A DNA stretch of 64,000 nucleotides from an uncultured Phycisphaerales bacterium (GTDB lineage: Bacteria; Planctomycetota; Phycisphaerae; Sedimentisphaerales; Anaerohalosphaeraceae), in NCBI GenBank assembly GCA_937868095.1, contig CALMLO010000014.1:62001-126000 (forward strand), written 5' to 3'. A program made the translations under genes and the position numbers. The notes under the pieces were generated by a model, which did no database searches, had not been told where the DNA came from, and was given only the letters and a program-made list of their open reading frames with translations. Shown one piece after another: positions 16,598 through 25,395 of the stretch (position 1 is its first letter; every line of letters begins with the position of its first letter).

Positions 16598-18631
16598 TTA
16601 TTGCTTGCCGGCAGCGGCGATGGATTTTTTGGCGGCGGCGGCAGCGGCTTCGGGGGTAATACCGAAGTTTTTGTAGCAGACCTTATACGGTGCCGATACG
16701 CCGAAAGTGCTCATCCCGATAAACTCGCCCCAGGGGCCTATCCAGCGGTCCCAGCCCAGCCACACAGCGGCCTCAACGCCGACTCGGGCTTTGATGGAGG
16801 GGGGAATGACGCTCTCCCGATAGGAAGCCGGCTGCTGTTCAAACAGTTCCCAACAGGGCATCGACACAACCTGAGAGCGGATGCCTTCGGCGGCCAGAAT
16901 CTCCCGTGCCTGGAGGGCAATATGCACCTCGGAGCCGGCAGCGAGCAGCAGCACATCGGGATTATCGTCTTTGATGAGCACGTAGGCGCCTTTGACGAGA
17001 TTGGCGGCGCTGGCGTATTTGTTCTGGTCCAGCACCGGAATGCCCTGGCGGGTTAGAGCCAGTGCAATCGGCTGCTGTCGATGTTCAAGGATGTATTTCC
17101 ATGCCTGGGCTGTTTCGTTGGCGTCAGCCGGCCGGATGACCAGCAGATTCGGGATAGCCCGGAGAGCCGCCAAATGTTCGACGGGCTGGTGGGTTGGTCC
17201 ATCCTCGCCCAGACCGATAGAATCGTGCGTAAAGACAAAAATCGTCGGATACTTAGAAATGCAGGCCACCCGCAGTGCCCCGCGCATATAGTCTGAGAAG
17301 ACCATAAATGTTCCGCCATAGGGGCGAATGAGCCGGCTGACGGCCATCCCATTCATAATGGCGGCCATCGCATGTTCGCGGACACCATAGCGGATATAGC
17401 GGCCGGTGCGGTTGTTCTTTTGGAAATCGGTCACCCCTTTGAAGCGGGTGTTGTTGGAGGGTGTTAGGTCTGCGGAGCCGCCGATGACCAGCGGTAAATG
17501 CGGCATCAGGGCATCCAGTGTTTTGCCGGAGGCCTGACGGGTGGCAACCGACGTGCCGGCCTCAAACTTCGGCAGCAAGGGGTCAATGTCGATCGGCAGA
17601 CGGCCGGCAAGAGCATCGGTAATTTCTTTGGCCTCCTGCGGATAGGCCTTGGCGTATCTTTCAAAAAGTTCCTCGTATTCTTTTTGAAGGCGGGCACCTT
17701 TTTCCCTGGCTTTTCCCATGTGGGCGGCCACTTCTTGGGGTATGACAAAGGTTTTGTCGGGGTCCCAACCGGCATTTTTCTTGATAAGTTTGCATTCTTC
17801 GACGCCCAGCGGAGCGCCATGGGCGGTGCTTGTATCTTGGAAATTAGGGCTTCCATAGCCGATATGGGAGCGGAACTTAATGAGGGTAGGTCTGCCGTTG
17901 GGCTCTTTGGCGGCCTCGAGTGCCTTGTCAAGTTCGGCGATATTGTGGCCGTCACCTCCGATCGAAACGACGTTCCATCCGTAGGCCTGATAGCGGAGAG
18001 CAACATCTTCCGAGAAAGACAAACTGGTTTCGCCGTCGATGGTAATCCCATTGTCATCATAGATGACAATCAGGTTGTCCAACCCAAGGTGTCCGGCTAA
18101 ACTGGATGCCTCGCTGGTGACTCCTTCCTGCATACAGCCGTCACCGGCAATGACATAAATTCTATAGTCGAAGGCAGGAAATGCTTCTTTGTTATAGCGA
18201 GCGGCCAGATATTTTTGGGCGATGGCCATTCCGACTGCGTTGGAAACTCCCTGTCCAAGCGGTCCGGTAGTGACTTCTACCCCTGGGGTATGGCCGTATT
18301 CAGGGTGGCCGGGGGTTTTACTGCCCCATTGTCTGAATTGCTTAAGTTCCTCCAGCGGCAGGTCAAATCCGCAAAGGTGAAGCAGGGCGTACAGAAGCAT
18401 GCTGCCGTGACCGGCGGATAGGACAAAGCGGTCTCGATTGAGCCAGTTGGGGTCTGCCGGATTAAACCGGAGATGCCGCATCCAGAGTGCATATGCCGCG
18501 GCTGCCATCCCCATCGGCATCCCTGGGTGTCCGGAATTGGCTGCCTGCACCCCATCTAAGGCCAGAAAACGGATGGTTTCTACACATTTCATATCCAGGG
18601 CCGAGAGGCCTGTCGCTCCTGTGTTCGCCAT
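16598..18631 (-). CDS. tkt: Transketolase
   Basis: A 677-residue thiamine-diphosphate transketolase of the pentose-phosphate pathway. It has SGHPGMPMG near the N-terminus, the ThDP motif GDGCMQEG followed by the metal ligands IIVYDDN, and the pyrimidine-domain segment RYGVREHAM. The start at 18631 is chosen over 18643 because GAGG lies 7 bases upstream of it. It stands alone, with its own promoter and a shared terminator. Confidence 0.96.
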   Translation of the reverse strand: MANTGATGLSALDMKCVETIRFLALDGVQAANSGHPGMPMGMAAAAYALWMRHLRFNPADPNWLNRDRFVLSAGHGSMLLYALLHLCGFDLPLEELKQFRQWGSKTPGHPEYGHTPGVEVTTGPLGQGVSNAVGMAIAQKYLAARYNKEAFPAFDYRIYVIAGDGCMQEGVTSEASSLAGHLGLDNLIVIYDDNGITIDGETSLSFSEDVALRYQAYGWNVVSIGGDGHNIAELDKALEAAKEPNGRPTLIKFRSHIGYGSPNFQDTSTAHGAPLGVEECKLIKKNAGWDPDKTFVIPQEVAAHMGKAREKGARLQKEYEELFERYAKAYPQEAKEITDALAGRLPIDIDPLLPKFEAGTSVATRQASGKTLDALMPHLPLVIGGSADLTPSNNTRFKGVTDFQKNNRTGRYIRYGVREHAMAAIMNGMAVSRLIRPYGGTFMVFSDYMRGALRVACISKYPTIFVFTHDSIGLGEDGPTHQPVEHLAALRAIPNLLVIRPADANETAQAWKYILEHRQQPIALALTRQGIPVLDQNKYASAANLVKGAYVLIKDDNPDVLLLAAGSEVHIALQAREILAAEGIRSQVVSMPCWELFEQQPASYRESVIPPSIKARVGVEAAVWLGWDRWIGPWGEFIGMSTFGVSAPYKVCYKNFGITPEAAAAAAKKSIAAAGKQ

Positions 18632-18684
18632 AAAAAACCTCAAAAATTGTGAAGATTTTGTGAAACAAATTTGAAAAGAACCGT

Positions 18685-18713
18685 ATTTTATAGGGTTGGG
18701 AAGGTTGTTTCAA
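18685..18713 (-). promoter_or_regulatory. Promoter for tkt
   Basis: On the minus strand: TTGAAA (18713-18708), 17-base spacer, TAAAAT (18690-18685). The predicted leader before the tkt ATG is about 47 bases. Confidence 0.6.
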
Positions 18714-18910
18714 GGGTTTTTTGGTTCTTATTTTTCGGGCCTTGTGAGTTTTTCTATAAGATTTACTTATGGAATCATTAGGGGGATTTGTTGTTTTCTG
18801 TATAAAACTGTGGTTTCTTTACGCTTTCTAAATTATTTATATTCAATATCTTATGAAAAGACAAACGGAAAGAAACTCCTTCTTTTTTGGTGGTTTTTGG
18901 CATAAATTGA

Positions 18911-18939
18911 TTGACTTTTAATCTTTTTTAGGTTATTAT
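18911..18939 (+). promoter_or_regulatory. Promoter for folC, predicting a near-leaderless transcript
   Basis: TTGACT, 17-base spacer, TATTAT. The -10 box ends only 11 bases before the folC ATG, so the transcript should begin about 5 bases upstream of it. No Shine-Dalgarno sequence is present. Confidence 0.65.
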
Positions 18940-18950
18940 TCACAACAACT

Positions 18951-20390
18951 ATGACAACAGCTAAACGACTATCAAGGACGCAGTCTAAACCAAGCAAAAA
19001 TACCTCCTCCGTTGCTGTCGAGAAAATCAAACGTACCAGAGGTGCGTTTCGGACATACGAACAGGCGATAAAATACCTGTTTGATCGGACAGACTACGAG
19101 AAGCAGAACATGCTGCGCTATAATGTTACCACGTTTAGTCTGGACCGGATGAATAATCTCCTGAAAGCCCTTGGGGATCCGCATACCAAGATAAAATGTG
19201 TCCACATTGCGGGTACCAAAGGCAAAGGTTCCACGGCGACTATGTTGGCTAAGATGCTTGAGGCCAACCACTATAAAGTGGGGCTTTATACTTCCCCCCA
19301 TGTAATGACACTGCACGAGCGGATTGTGATCAACTCGGAGATGATTTCCAAAAAGGCGATGACTGATCTGATCAACCGAGTTCATCCGATCGTGGAGAAA
19401 ATGGCTGAGAAGGAAGAACCGCCGACATTCTTTGAGATTCTCACGGCGATGGCGTTTTTGTATTTTTTTGAGCAGAAGGTAGACATTGCTGTGATTGAAA
19501 CCGGCTTGGGCGGCCGTCTGGACAGCACAAATGTGATTACTCCGGAGGTGGTCGGCATTACAAGCATCAGTTTGGACCATATGAATTTGCTGGGCTCGAC
19601 TATTGACAGCATTGCCCGTGAAAAAGCCGGCGTAATTAAGGAAGGTATTCCGGTTATCACGGTGCCGCAGGAATTGGCAGCGATGCGGGTACTCAAAAAA
19701 CAGGCCGCTGCGATGAAAGCGCCTTTGTGTGTTACGGGAAAAGATATTGATTTTTCGTATCGCTTTGAGTCGTCGCGTGAATATGGGCTTCACAACCGCA
19801 TCTGTCTGACGACGCCGCACAGCCGTTACGAGCATCTGCGAGTGCCGCTGCCTGGAGAGCATCAGGCCATTAACTGCGGACTGGCTTTGGCCATGCTGGA
19901 CCAGCTCAAACAGCGCGGCTTTTCGGTGGATGACAGCAAAGCCGTTGAAGGACTCAACCATGTTTCGATGATTGGGCGGATGGAGATGATTTGCAATGAC
20001 CCGCGGATTCTGGTGGATGGCGCACACAATGCCGCCAGTATACGGGCCCTGATTCAAGCCATCGGCCAGCATATTCCGTATGATTCGATGATTATTATTT
20101 TCGGCTGCAACAAAGATAAAGATATTCGGGGGATGCTCATGCAGCTTCAGTACGGAGCGGATAAGGTTATTTTTACGCGCAGCGACAGTCCCAAAGCAGT
20201 TTATCCGCAGGAGCTGGCAGACCTTTACACAGAGTTGTGCGGTAAAATGTGCCAGACGGCTCCTTCGATTCGAGAGGCCGTGCGCATTGCCAACAGTGTT
20301 GTTACGCGAGAAGATTTGATTTGCATCACGGGCAGTTTTTATCTGGTCGGACAGGCCAAAGAACAGCTCGAAGCTCAAATGGTTGTTTAG
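18951..20390 (+). CDS. folC: Dihydrofolate/folylpolyglutamate synthase
   Basis: A 479-residue Mur-ligase-family enzyme that adds glutamate to dihydropteroate and to folates. It has the P-loop HIAGTKGKGSTATML, YTSPHV, the omega-region TGLGGRLDSTN, the carbamylated-Lys region REKAGVIKEG and the C-terminal DGAHNAAS. The N-terminus carries about 30 extra basic, Ser/Thr/Lys-rich residues compared with typical FolC, which raises the chance that translation really begins later. However, the promoter position fits the ATG at 18951 as a leaderless start. Confidence 0.93.
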   Translation: MTTAKRLSRTQSKPSKNTSSVAVEKIKRTRGAFRTYEQAIKYLFDRTDYEKQNMLRYNVTTFSLDRMNNLLKALGDPHTKIKCVHIAGTKGKGSTATMLAKMLEANHYKVGLYTSPHVMTLHERIVINSEMISKKAMTDLINRVHPIVEKMAEKEEPPTFFEILTAMAFLYFFEQKVDIAVIETGLGGRLDSTNVITPEVVGITSISLDHMNLLGSTIDSIAREKAGVIKEGIPVITVPQELAAMRVLKKQAAAMKAPLCVTGKDIDFSYRFESSREYGLHNRICLTTPHSRYEHLRVPLPGEHQAINCGLALAMLDQLKQRGFSVDDSKAVEGLNHVSMIGRMEMICNDPRILVDGAHNAASIRALIQAIGQHIPYDSMIIIFGCNKDKDIRGMLMQLQYGADKVIFTRSDSPKAVYPQELADLYTELCGKMCQTAPSIREAVRIANSVVTREDLICITGSFYLVGQAKEQLEAQMVV

Positions 20391-20465
20391 ACACATCGAA
20401 AGGCGAGAAGTATCTTGCCTATTTTAACAAAAGTTTGCGCGTGCTATTTTTTTATATTTTTGGGG

Positions 20466-20494
20466 TTGACAGGAGATGAGTGTTCGAGCAGAAT
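20466..20494 (+). promoter_or_regulatory. Promoter for the porin gene
   Basis: TTGACA, 17-base spacer, CAGAAT. Transcription should start near 20501, giving a leader of about 65 bases. GGAAAGGAAC precedes the ATG at 20568. Confidence 0.5.
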
Positions 20495-20567
20495 AGAGTC
20501 GAGTTTCAGATCTGGACATGAACAAGATAAGGAAATCGTATAGGGAGCAATGGAAAGGAACTGAACT

Positions 20568-21359
20568 ATGAAGAAGACGATGATTGTGTTAGTGCTGTGC
20601 GGATTAGCGACAGCCGCTTTTGCACAAGAGCAGAAGCAGGAAAAGGACTGGACGACAACGGTGGATTTAAGCTACACCTCCCGGTACATCTGGCGCGGCT
20701 ATGATGTTCTGGATAATGCCGGTGCCTTCCAGCCCAGCGTGGACTTCTTGCACTCAAGCGGCCTTGGCGCCACGCTGTGGATGTCGTATGCAGAACGCGG
20801 CGGCTCAACTGGGAGTATAGACAGCCGTGCCGATATGGCTGAGTACGATTACACGGTGTACTATAAGGGAAAGGCGTTTGCCGGTGACTGCTTCGAAACC
20901 AACTACAAAATCGGCTGGCGGTATTATGATTATATTAGGCGCGCCACAAAAGAGCTGGATAAGCAGGAAGTGTTTCTCGAATTTGAAATGCCGCAGCTGA
21001 CCGGTACGCCGTTAATTCCGCATGCGGGCATATATCAGATTTGGCCAAGCAAAGGCGATTCAGAGATTGATGATTGTTCCGGAACTATTTATCTGATGGG
21101 ATTTTCTTATCTGCTGCCGACCGAAGAGATGCTTCCCAATCTGCCGCTGACCTTCTCGTGGGACATTGCGTTCAACGATGGTACGATGTATTCCGATCAC
21201 GATTGGTCGCACATGGTCTGGGGTTTGGAGACAAAGTTGACCTGCCCGTTCACGGGTGCCAAGATTGTGCCGGCTTTCTACTTCCAGAACTCCTTTGAGG
21301 ATACAGTCAACAAAAACGATGAGTACTGGGGCACAATTTCCTACAGCTTTGCATTCTAA
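20568..21359 (+). CDS. TorF-like putative outer-membrane porin
   Basis: A 263-residue protein with a clear signal peptide (cleavage after AAFA, about residue 19) and an all-beta body of alternating hydrophobic and polar segments that ends in SYSFAF. A terminal Phe is typical of outer-membrane beta-barrels. The early LSYTSRYIWRGYDVLDN resembles the TSDYxxRG start of TorF/Gcw_chp putative porins. It has its own promoter and terminator, suggesting substantial independent expression. Substrate is unknown. Confidence 0.75.
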   Translation: MKKTMIVLVLCGLATAAFAQEQKQEKDWTTTVDLSYTSRYIWRGYDVLDNAGAFQPSVDFLHSSGLGATLWMSYAERGGSTGSIDSRADMAEYDYTVYYKGKAFAGDCFETNYKIGWRYYDYIRRATKELDKQEVFLEFEMPQLTGTPLIPHAGIYQIWPSKGDSEIDDCSGTIYLMGFSYLLPTEEMLPNLPLTFSWDIAFNDGTMYSDHDWSHMVWGLETKLTCPFTGAKIVPAFYFQNSFEDTVNKNDEYWGTISYSFAF

Positions 21360-21384
21360 AAGTTGATGATTTATTCGAATATCC

Positions 21385-21413
21385 AAAGGCCGGGGTTTTG
21401 CCCGGCCTTTTTT
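21385..21413. terminator. Intrinsic terminator after the porin gene
   Basis: AAAGGCCGGG, GTTTTG loop, CCCGGCCTTT followed by further T residues. It is strong on the plus strand. It lies against the end of the convergent polyprenyl synthase gene, which it may also serve. Confidence 0.92.
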
Positions 21414-22437
21414 ATTGGGGCAGACGGGACAGATTAACGCTGGCGGTGATGGATTCGACCAGTCGGCAGAGCGACGTTTTGGCAGTGGAGGGCGCAAGCG
21501 GAGCAAGGGCCTCTTGGGCCTGTTTCTGCAGGGCCAGGAGTTTTTGCTGAATCTGTCTGATGACTTCTGATTGTCTGATTTTTTTTGCTATGGAAGAGCG
21601 GTGTTTTTTTGAATCGGCCAGAAGAGAAAGGGCCTTTTTTCTGTCCGATTCAGAAAGATTTTTCAGCCAAAGAATGACCGGCAGGGTCGGTTTTCCTTCT
21701 GCCAGGTCGGCCCCGATTGTTTTACCGGTTTTTTCTTCGTTGCCGAACAGATCCATCCAGTCGTCACAGATTTGAAAAGCAAGGCCGAATTTTTGTCCGT
21801 ATTGATTCAGTGCCTGCACAGAAAAATTATCTGCCTCTGCCAATTGTGCCCCGAGGGAACAGCTGGCGGCAAATAGGGCTGCTGTTTTGGCCTCGATAAT
21901 GTGTTCATACAATTCCTCGTTCATTTCCCAGTTGCCTTGGTGGAGATTTTGGAGAAGTTCCCCTTCGCAAATCTGCTGGGCAGTCTGGACGACTTGTTCA
22001 GTTAAATCCGGCCGATAGAGCTGATTGCCGATCGCAAAGGCACGGCTGAGAAGAAAATCACCGAGCAGAACCGCAGCGGTATTGCCCCAGAGAAAATTGG
22101 CGGAGGGGCGGCCTCGGCGCAGAACGGCTTGATCGACAACATCATCGTGCAGCAAAGTGGCCATGTGAATCAATTCGACGGCGGCCGCCAAGTCGATATG
22201 GGTTGGCTTGACTTGTCCGCAGGTCTGAACACTGAGCAGAAATACCAGTGGACGCAGCATCTTGCCTGGTGTTTCCGCAAGCGTAAGGAGCCGCTGATGA
22301 AGCAACGGGTGGTCGGCGGCAAGTACCTGTCGAATGCGTTTACGCACCTGCTGAAGTTCCGCCTCGACCGGAAATGCAATGGAAGTCCAGTTTTGATTTT
22401 CCGAAGCCGCTGCGGATTGTAAGTCAGGCACGAGCAT
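21412..22437 (-). CDS. Polyprenyl diphosphate synthase (IspB type)
   Basis: A trans-isoprenyl diphosphate synthase of about 341 residues. The first Asp-rich motif is LLHDDVVDQAVLRRGRPS and the second is FQICDDWMDLFG. The residues before the first motif (VELIHMATLLHDD) are small, favouring long chains such as the menaquinone side chain; this is inference. Starts at 22437 (overlapping the ilvE end by 14 bases) and 22488 are both possible and neither has a strong Shine-Dalgarno. It ends a long minus-strand gene series. Confidence 0.9.
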   Translation of the reverse strand: MLVPDLQSAAASENQNWTSIAFPVEAELQQVRKRIRQVLAADHPLLHQRLLTLAETPGKMLRPLVFLLSVQTCGQVKPTHIDLAAAVELIHMATLLHDDVVDQAVLRRGRPSANFLWGNTAAVLLGDFLLSRAFAIGNQLYRPDLTEQVVQTAQQICEGELLQNLHQGNWEMNEELYEHIIEAKTAALFAASCSLGAQLAEADNFSVQALNQYGQKFGLAFQICDDWMDLFGNEEKTGKTIGADLAEGKPTLPVILWLKNLSESDRKKALSLLADSKKHRSSIAKKIRQSEVIRQIQQKLLALQKQAQEALAPLAPSTAKTSLCRLVESITASVNLSRLPQ

Positions 22438-23281
22438 ACGTGTAGAATTTTTCACGCAGTTTTTGCGTGATGGGTCCCGGACGTCCATCGCCGATGATGC
22501 GTCCGTCCATTTCCACTACGCCGATGACTTCTGCAGCGGTGCCGGTCAGAAAGAGTTCGTCGGCGGTGTACAAATCAAACCGCGTCAGGTTCTTTTCAGC
22601 AAATGGAATCCCTTCCTGCCGAGCCAATTTGATTACTACCTGTCGGGTAATGCCGTCCAGAGAGCCGGCCTGAACAGGCGGTGAATAAAGTGTGCCGTCG
22701 GAGACGATGAAGATGTTATCGCCGGAGGCCTCGGCTACATAGCCCTGGTGGTTGTAAAGGATGGCCTCATCGGCACCAGCGTCGACCGCTTCAATTTTGG
22801 CAAAAATATTGTTCAGATAGTTCATGCTTTTAACCTGAGGCGGCAGACTCATTGGATGATTGCGTATCGTTGAAACACTGATGACCTTCAGACCTTTTTC
22901 ATAGAGTTCATGCGGATAAAGGTGTATTTTGTCAACAATAATAATTACACAAGCATGCTTGCAGAGAAAGGGGTTCATTCCCAAATCTCCTGGGCCGCGT
23001 GTGATGACCAGCCGGATATAGCCGTCGGAAATGCGGTTAGCTTTGACGGTTTCTTCTACGGCCTTTTTCAAGGTCGGCAAATCCATTGGAATTGTCAGGC
23101 GGATTACTTTGGCGGATTTATACAGACGAATGAGATGGGCCTCATGTTCAAAAACCTTGCCATTGTAGACCCGAATCCCCTCAAAAACCCCGTCTCCATA
23201 CAATAAACCGTGGTCGAATACAGAAACTTTTGCTTCCTCCTGCTCGACCAATTTGTCATTCAGCCAGATTTTTAAACCCAT
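22424..23281 (-). CDS. ilvE: Branched-chain amino-acid aminotransferase (class IV PLP)
   Basis: A 285-residue fold-type IV aminotransferase. It has FDHGLLYGDGVFEGIRVYNG, LVITRGPGDLG, the PLP lysine region VKSMNYLNNI and the phosphate-binding EASGDNIFIV. It catalyses the last step of Leu/Ile/Val synthesis; a D-amino-acid transaminase or ADC lyase role is less likely given the close IlvE match. GGAG precedes the ATG. Confidence 0.92.
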   Translation of the reverse strand: MGLKIWLNDKLVEQEEAKVSVFDHGLLYGDGVFEGIRVYNGKVFEHEAHLIRLYKSAKVIRLTIPMDLPTLKKAVEETVKANRISDGYIRLVITRGPGDLGMNPFLCKHACVIIIVDKIHLYPHELYEKGLKVISVSTIRNHPMSLPPQVKSMNYLNNIFAKIEAVDAGADEAILYNHQGYVAEASGDNIFIVSDGTLYSPPVQAGSLDGITRQVVIKLARQEGIPFAEKNLTRFDLYTADELFLTGTAAEVIGVVEMDGRIIGDGRPGPITQKLREKFYTYARA

Positions 23282-23320
23282 AGGTGCTCCAAAATTTCTT
23301 TTTTATCTCTATTTTATCTG

Positions 23321-24010
23321 CTATTGGACAATTTTTCCATCTTCAAGGCGAACTATCTCTCCGGCCTCTTGGGCAATCCGAACATCATGGGTAACCAGGA
23401 TAATAGTTTGTCCGGCCCGGTTCAATTCTTTTAAAATCTCTAATATACCAGAACCTGTTTTAGAGTCAAGGTTTCCTGTGGGTTCGTCTGCAAGCAGAAG
23501 CGCCGGCTTATTCATCAAGGCCCGTGCGATGGCCACCCTCTGCCGCTCGCCTCCGGAAAGCTCAAAGGGACGATGACGGAGCCGACCGCTAAGCCCCAAG
23601 CGTTCTAAAAGCGCTGCTGCCGAGTCCTGCAATTCTTTTTTTCGTCGTAAATAACCGGCAGAACCGTTGGAAATCATGGTCGGCAGCAAGGTATTTTCGA
23701 GGACATTCAGCTCATTGAGGAGATGATAGAACTGGAATATGAAGCCGACCGACCGATTCCGATATTTATTGAGTCGTCCCGCCGAAAGTCGGCTAAGGTC
23801 TTTTCCTTCAAATTCTACACTTCCCTGGTCTGGTTTGTCCAGCGTCCCAAGAATATGAAGCAGGGTGCTTTTTCCGCTTCCGGATGCACCGACAATGGCA
23901 ATAAAAGAGCCGGCTTGTGCTTGCAGGGATACTCCCTTGAGCACGTGGAGCGTTTGCTTGCCCATGGGGTAGGACTTATGAATGTTGCGGGCGGCTATCA
24001 GTGCGTTCAT
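23321..24010 (-). CDS. LolD-like ABC transporter ATPase
   Basis: A 229-residue ATPase of the MacB/LolD group: Walker A GASGSGKST, Q-loop FIFQFYHLLNELNVLEN, signature LSGGERQRVAIARAL, Walker B LLLADEPTGNLDS and the His-loop VTHD. It follows two FtsX-type permease genes (24040-26739) on the same strand. Together they look like LolCDE, which releases lipoproteins from the inner membrane for transport to the outer membrane. This fits the LPS-type envelope suggested by lptD. Confidence 0.88.
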   Translation of the reverse strand: MNALIAARNIHKSYPMGKQTLHVLKGVSLQAQAGSFIAIVGASGSGKSTLLHILGTLDKPDQGSVEFEGKDLSRLSAGRLNKYRNRSVGFIFQFYHLLNELNVLENTLLPTMISNGSAGYLRRKKELQDSAAALLERLGLSGRLRHRPFELSGGERQRVAIARALMNKPALLLADEPTGNLDSKTGSGILEILKELNRAGQTIILVTHDVRIAQEAGEIVRLEDGKIVQ

Positions 24011-24039
24011 ATTTTATCCTGTTTGTTCTTTCCGCTGGA

Positions 24040-25392
24040 TTATACCTGGCTGACACGGAGTACCTCTACTGCCTGCTTGCGGGCGGCTTGGACGGCGGGG
24101 GCCAACGCCCCCAACAGACAAGCCGCTACCGCTGAAATACCGACTGCCAGCAGGAAATCAGCTTCAATTTGATTGGGAATCTCCCCAATCGCATAAATGC
24201 TTCGATCCCACAATTGAAAATTCCAATGTTCAAAAAGCCAGTTTTCGATTGAGTTGATATAAATCAGGAATAAACAGCCGACTGCACTGCCGAGCAGTGC
24301 GCCGAAAATGCCGATAATAGCGGCAAAATTGAGGAATACCTGGGCAATTTTCAATTTGGGGGTTCCAATGCTTTTGAGAATACCGATATCTTTGCTTTTG
24401 TGGCCGACGAGCATATAAAAAATGACAAAAACGATGAAGACAGTAATGATTCCGAGCATTAAAAACAGAAGAATCAGCATGGTTTGTTCTTTTTCTATGG
24501 CGACGATTCGGCTGCGGCGGTTCTCCAGCCAACTCTGCACACGCACAGACTCGAAGAGGTTAAAATAGGGATGATTTTTTTGTTTCTTTAGGTACGCTGT
24601 CCATAATTGGCGAACCTGTTCGACACCCTGCTGAAGGGGAATGGAGGATTTGAATCGGATATGAATGGAGCTGATTCGGGGGAAAGGGCTGTCCATTCCG
24701 GTGAGCAGGCGGGCCTCTTTGAGCGGAAGATAAATCATATTTCCGTCAATCTGGGGAATCCCTGTATGGCTGGTATCGGCAAGATAATAAGTTTTGCTGC
24801 TTACCAGGTCTGTTCCGCCCCGCGCCAGCGCCCCGCGGGCTGTGAGTGGAAAACTGCTTAGGATAATGCGGATGGGAATGGGACGAGAGGAATGAATGTA
24901 CTGTCCCTGCGAGGTGCGGCTGATTCCGGCTAAGTCAATACCGATGACACAGCCGGCTTCATGGGGGGCATATTCGGGAACAAAGGCAAGATGGGGCTGA
25001 TTTTTTCGGTAATACAGGGATTGGCCGAAGCCGGTGACAGCGCTGTGACGGACGGGGTCTATGCCCAGAAACTGGACGGCAATGTTCCAGTCGGCTCCGG
25101 CTTGGGTGATCAATCCTACCCCAAAAATGGATGGAGAGACGGCCTCAATAAAGGGCTGAGACTGGAGCAGGGCTATCCAGTTTGGGTCCTCAGGGAAACC
25201 AACCAGCGAATTGGTTGTGAGAATACAGTCGCCGACGTAAAGATGGTTTTTCTGTTTAAAATCGGCTGCCAGGCCGTTCATTACGGTGAGCACAACGACG
25301 ACAATAAAACTGCACAGCGCTACAGCGAGCACAGCCAGCCAGGAGCTGGGCCGATGCAGAAAATAACGGATGGCCAGTTTCCATGAGAGCAT
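24040..25392 (-). CDS. LolC/LolE-like FtsX permease (second of pair)
   Basis: A 450-residue permease with the FtsX/MacB layout: N-terminal helix (about 20-42), a periplasmic domain of about 260 residues, then three C-terminal helices (about 310-335, 360-390, 410-435). It begins 3 bases after the stop of the upstream permease. The periplasmic domain has no lipobox or obvious ligand motif. Assignment to lipoprotein release rests on the two-permease-plus-LolD arrangement. Confidence 0.82.
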   Translation of the reverse strand: MLSWKLAIRYFLHRPSSWLAVLAVALCSFIVVVVLTVMNGLAADFKQKNHLYVGDCILTTNSLVGFPEDPNWIALLQSQPFIEAVSPSIFGVGLITQAGADWNIAVQFLGIDPVRHSAVTGFGQSLYYRKNQPHLAFVPEYAPHEAGCVIGIDLAGISRTSQGQYIHSSRPIPIRIILSSFPLTARGALARGGTDLVSSKTYYLADTSHTGIPQIDGNMIYLPLKEARLLTGMDSPFPRISSIHIRFKSSIPLQQGVEQVRQLWTAYLKKQKNHPYFNLFESVRVQSWLENRRSRIVAIEKEQTMLILLFLMLGIITVFIVFVIFYMLVGHKSKDIGILKSIGTPKLKIAQVFLNFAAIIGIFGALLGSAVGCLFLIYINSIENWLFEHWNFQLWDRSIYAIGEIPNQIEADFLLAVGISAVAACLLGALAPAVQAARKQAVEVLRVSQV

Positions 25393-25395
25393 TGG

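Larger units (their letters stand above)
18632..18950. other. Divergent intergenic region between tkt and folC
   Basis: AT-rich, 319 bases, with no convincing ORF. It holds one promoter for each flanking gene, annotated separately. The stretch between the two promoters (about 18720-18905) contains T-rich runs and nothing else I can name. Confidence 0.7.

Noticed and set aside
18972-20396. 474-residue minus-strand open frame opposite folC
   Set aside because: Antisense shadow of a well-supported folC with all Mur-ligase motifs.
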